NCBI GenBank assembly: GCA_050257395.1
Contig: JBLMWU010000143.1
Location: 1-31,500, forward strand
Length of the DNA stretch: 31,500 nt
Source of the DNA: JAIRTY01 sp050257395
GTDB lineage: Bacteria > Actinomycetota > Actinomycetes > Streptosporangiales > Streptosporangiaceae
Direction: 5' to 3'
Below the pieces are notes generated by a model, which was not told the DNA's origin, did no database searches, and worked only from the letters and a program-made list of their open reading frames with translations. A program made the translations under genes and the position numbers. Every line of letters begins with the position of its first letter. Within the stretch, counting starts at the first letter, position 1. Positions 30,988-31,500 of the stretch are shown piece by piece.

Positions 30988-31500
30988 GCCCGATCCCCCC
31001 GCGGCCGCGCCGGACGGCGAGGACCAGGCCGGGCGGCCGCCCGGCCAGCCCGCTGCCGCCCGCCAGCCCGCAGCTGCCGGCGAGCGCGCAGCCACCGCCA
31101 GCACCGGCGAGCCCGCCACCGCCAGCAAGGCCGCGGCCACCGCCAGCACCGGCGAGCGCGCTGCCGCCGGCGAGGCCAGAGCCGCCGCCGGCGAGGCAGG
31201 GGCCGCTGCCGGGGAACCCCCAGCGGAGCGGCCCGGCTTCGGCCGGGTCCTCCTCACCTCGATCATCGAGGGCAGCCCGCTGGTGGTCATGATCGCGGCC
31301 TTCGTGGTCGCCATCGTCATCGGCGGGCTGCTGATCGCGTTCACCGACCCGGTAGTGCTGCACGCCTGGGGCCAGTTCACCACCGCTCCCGGCAACGCGT
31401 TCGCGCAGGCCTGGGACAGCGCCGCCAGCGCCTACTCGGCCATGTTCGAGGGCGCCATCATCAACCCGAACGCGATCAGCAACGCGCTGCAGTACCAGTC
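30980..31500 (+). CDS. ABC transporter permease of the nucleoside importer (partial, runs off the window)
   Basis: 173 codons are visible with no stop before the end of the window. ATG at 30980 overlaps the ATPase stop, so translation is coupled. Residues 1-78 are hydrophilic and Ala/Gly/Glu/Pro-rich with repeats of the ATASTGE and AAAGEA type. A membrane domain begins near residue 90 (SPLVVMIAAFVVAIVIGGLLIAF), with FEGAIINPNAISNALQ further on, as in the first permease of BMP-family importers (NupP/YufP-like, branched-chain permease superfamily). A second permease gene is expected just beyond the window. Confidence 0.85.
   Translation, partial: MTEPDPPAAAPDGEDQAGRPPGQPAAARQPAAAGERAATASTGEPATASKAAATASTGERAAAGEARAAAGEAGAAAGEPPAERPGFGRVLLTSIIEGSPLVVMIAAFVVAIVIGGLLIAFTDPVVLHAWGQFTTAPGNAFAQAWDSAASAYSAMFEGAIINPNAISNALQYQ

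Noticed and set aside
29260..31395. 711-codon minus-strand frame opposite the ABC ATPase and permease
   Set aside because: Both plus-strand genes are unmistakable; the antisense product is repetitive and motif-free.
1..31500. CRISPR arrays, tRNA or rRNA genes, insertion sequences, integrases
   Set aside because: No evenly spaced repeats, no cloverleaf-forming segments and no transposase or integrase motif were seen; only the two short in-gene tandem repeats qualify as repeats.

Overview
The window is very GC-rich, with strong G/C third-position bias, frequent GTG/TTG starts, short or overlapping gene junctions and actinobacterial families (LAL-type LuxR regulator, SpoIIE-type phosphatases with membrane N-termini, baeRF-type protein, THUMP-like methyltransferase). 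It is chromosomal DNA of a high-GC actinobacterium. The gene content recalls Streptomyces and its relatives, but genus cannot be fixed from sequence alone. I see no rRNA, tRNA, IS element, prophage or CRISPR array.

Left part (1-11.0 kb): a small DUF4242-like protein and a large LuxR/LAL regulator (minus); a THUMP-like-domain methyltransferase (minus) divergent from a beta-carbonic anhydrase (plus, with a good promoter); then a tightly packed minus-strand operon of hybrid-sensor histidine kinase, stand-alone receiver, membrane-anchored HEAT-repeat protein and processive family-2 glycosyltransferase. The last looks like a phosphorelay tied to exopolysaccharide synthesis at the protein level, because no DNA-binding output domain is present.

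Middle (11.1-19.4 kb): a zinc-ribbon protein with decapeptide repeats; a conserved protein of unknown function; two paralogous membrane-tethered SpoIIE/PP2C phosphatases flanking an SCO1/SenC copper chaperone; a baeRF-family protein preceded by a 33-codon ATGA-coupled small ORF; upp; and a lipoprotein with an HNH-like motif.

Right part (19.4-31.5 kb): a (deoxy)nucleoside salvage region. cdd, deoA, add and deoC form one minus-strand operon with overlapping or nearly touching genes and a recognisable promoter. Divergent from it, a BMP-family nucleoside-binding lipoprotein, a double-domain ABC ATPase and the first permease (cut by the window end) form the uptake system. Two aldehyde dehydrogenase genes, one catalytically complete and one lacking the catalytic domain, lie further along the same strand as deoC and could handle the acetaldehyde made by DeoC. 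Between deoC and the ALDH pair sits a divergent merR/DUF4188 cassette with a near-perfect 22-bp palindrome between the two genes, next to a phosphotransferase gene that has lost its N-terminal lobe. This looks like an insertion that split an older deoC-ALDH arrangement.
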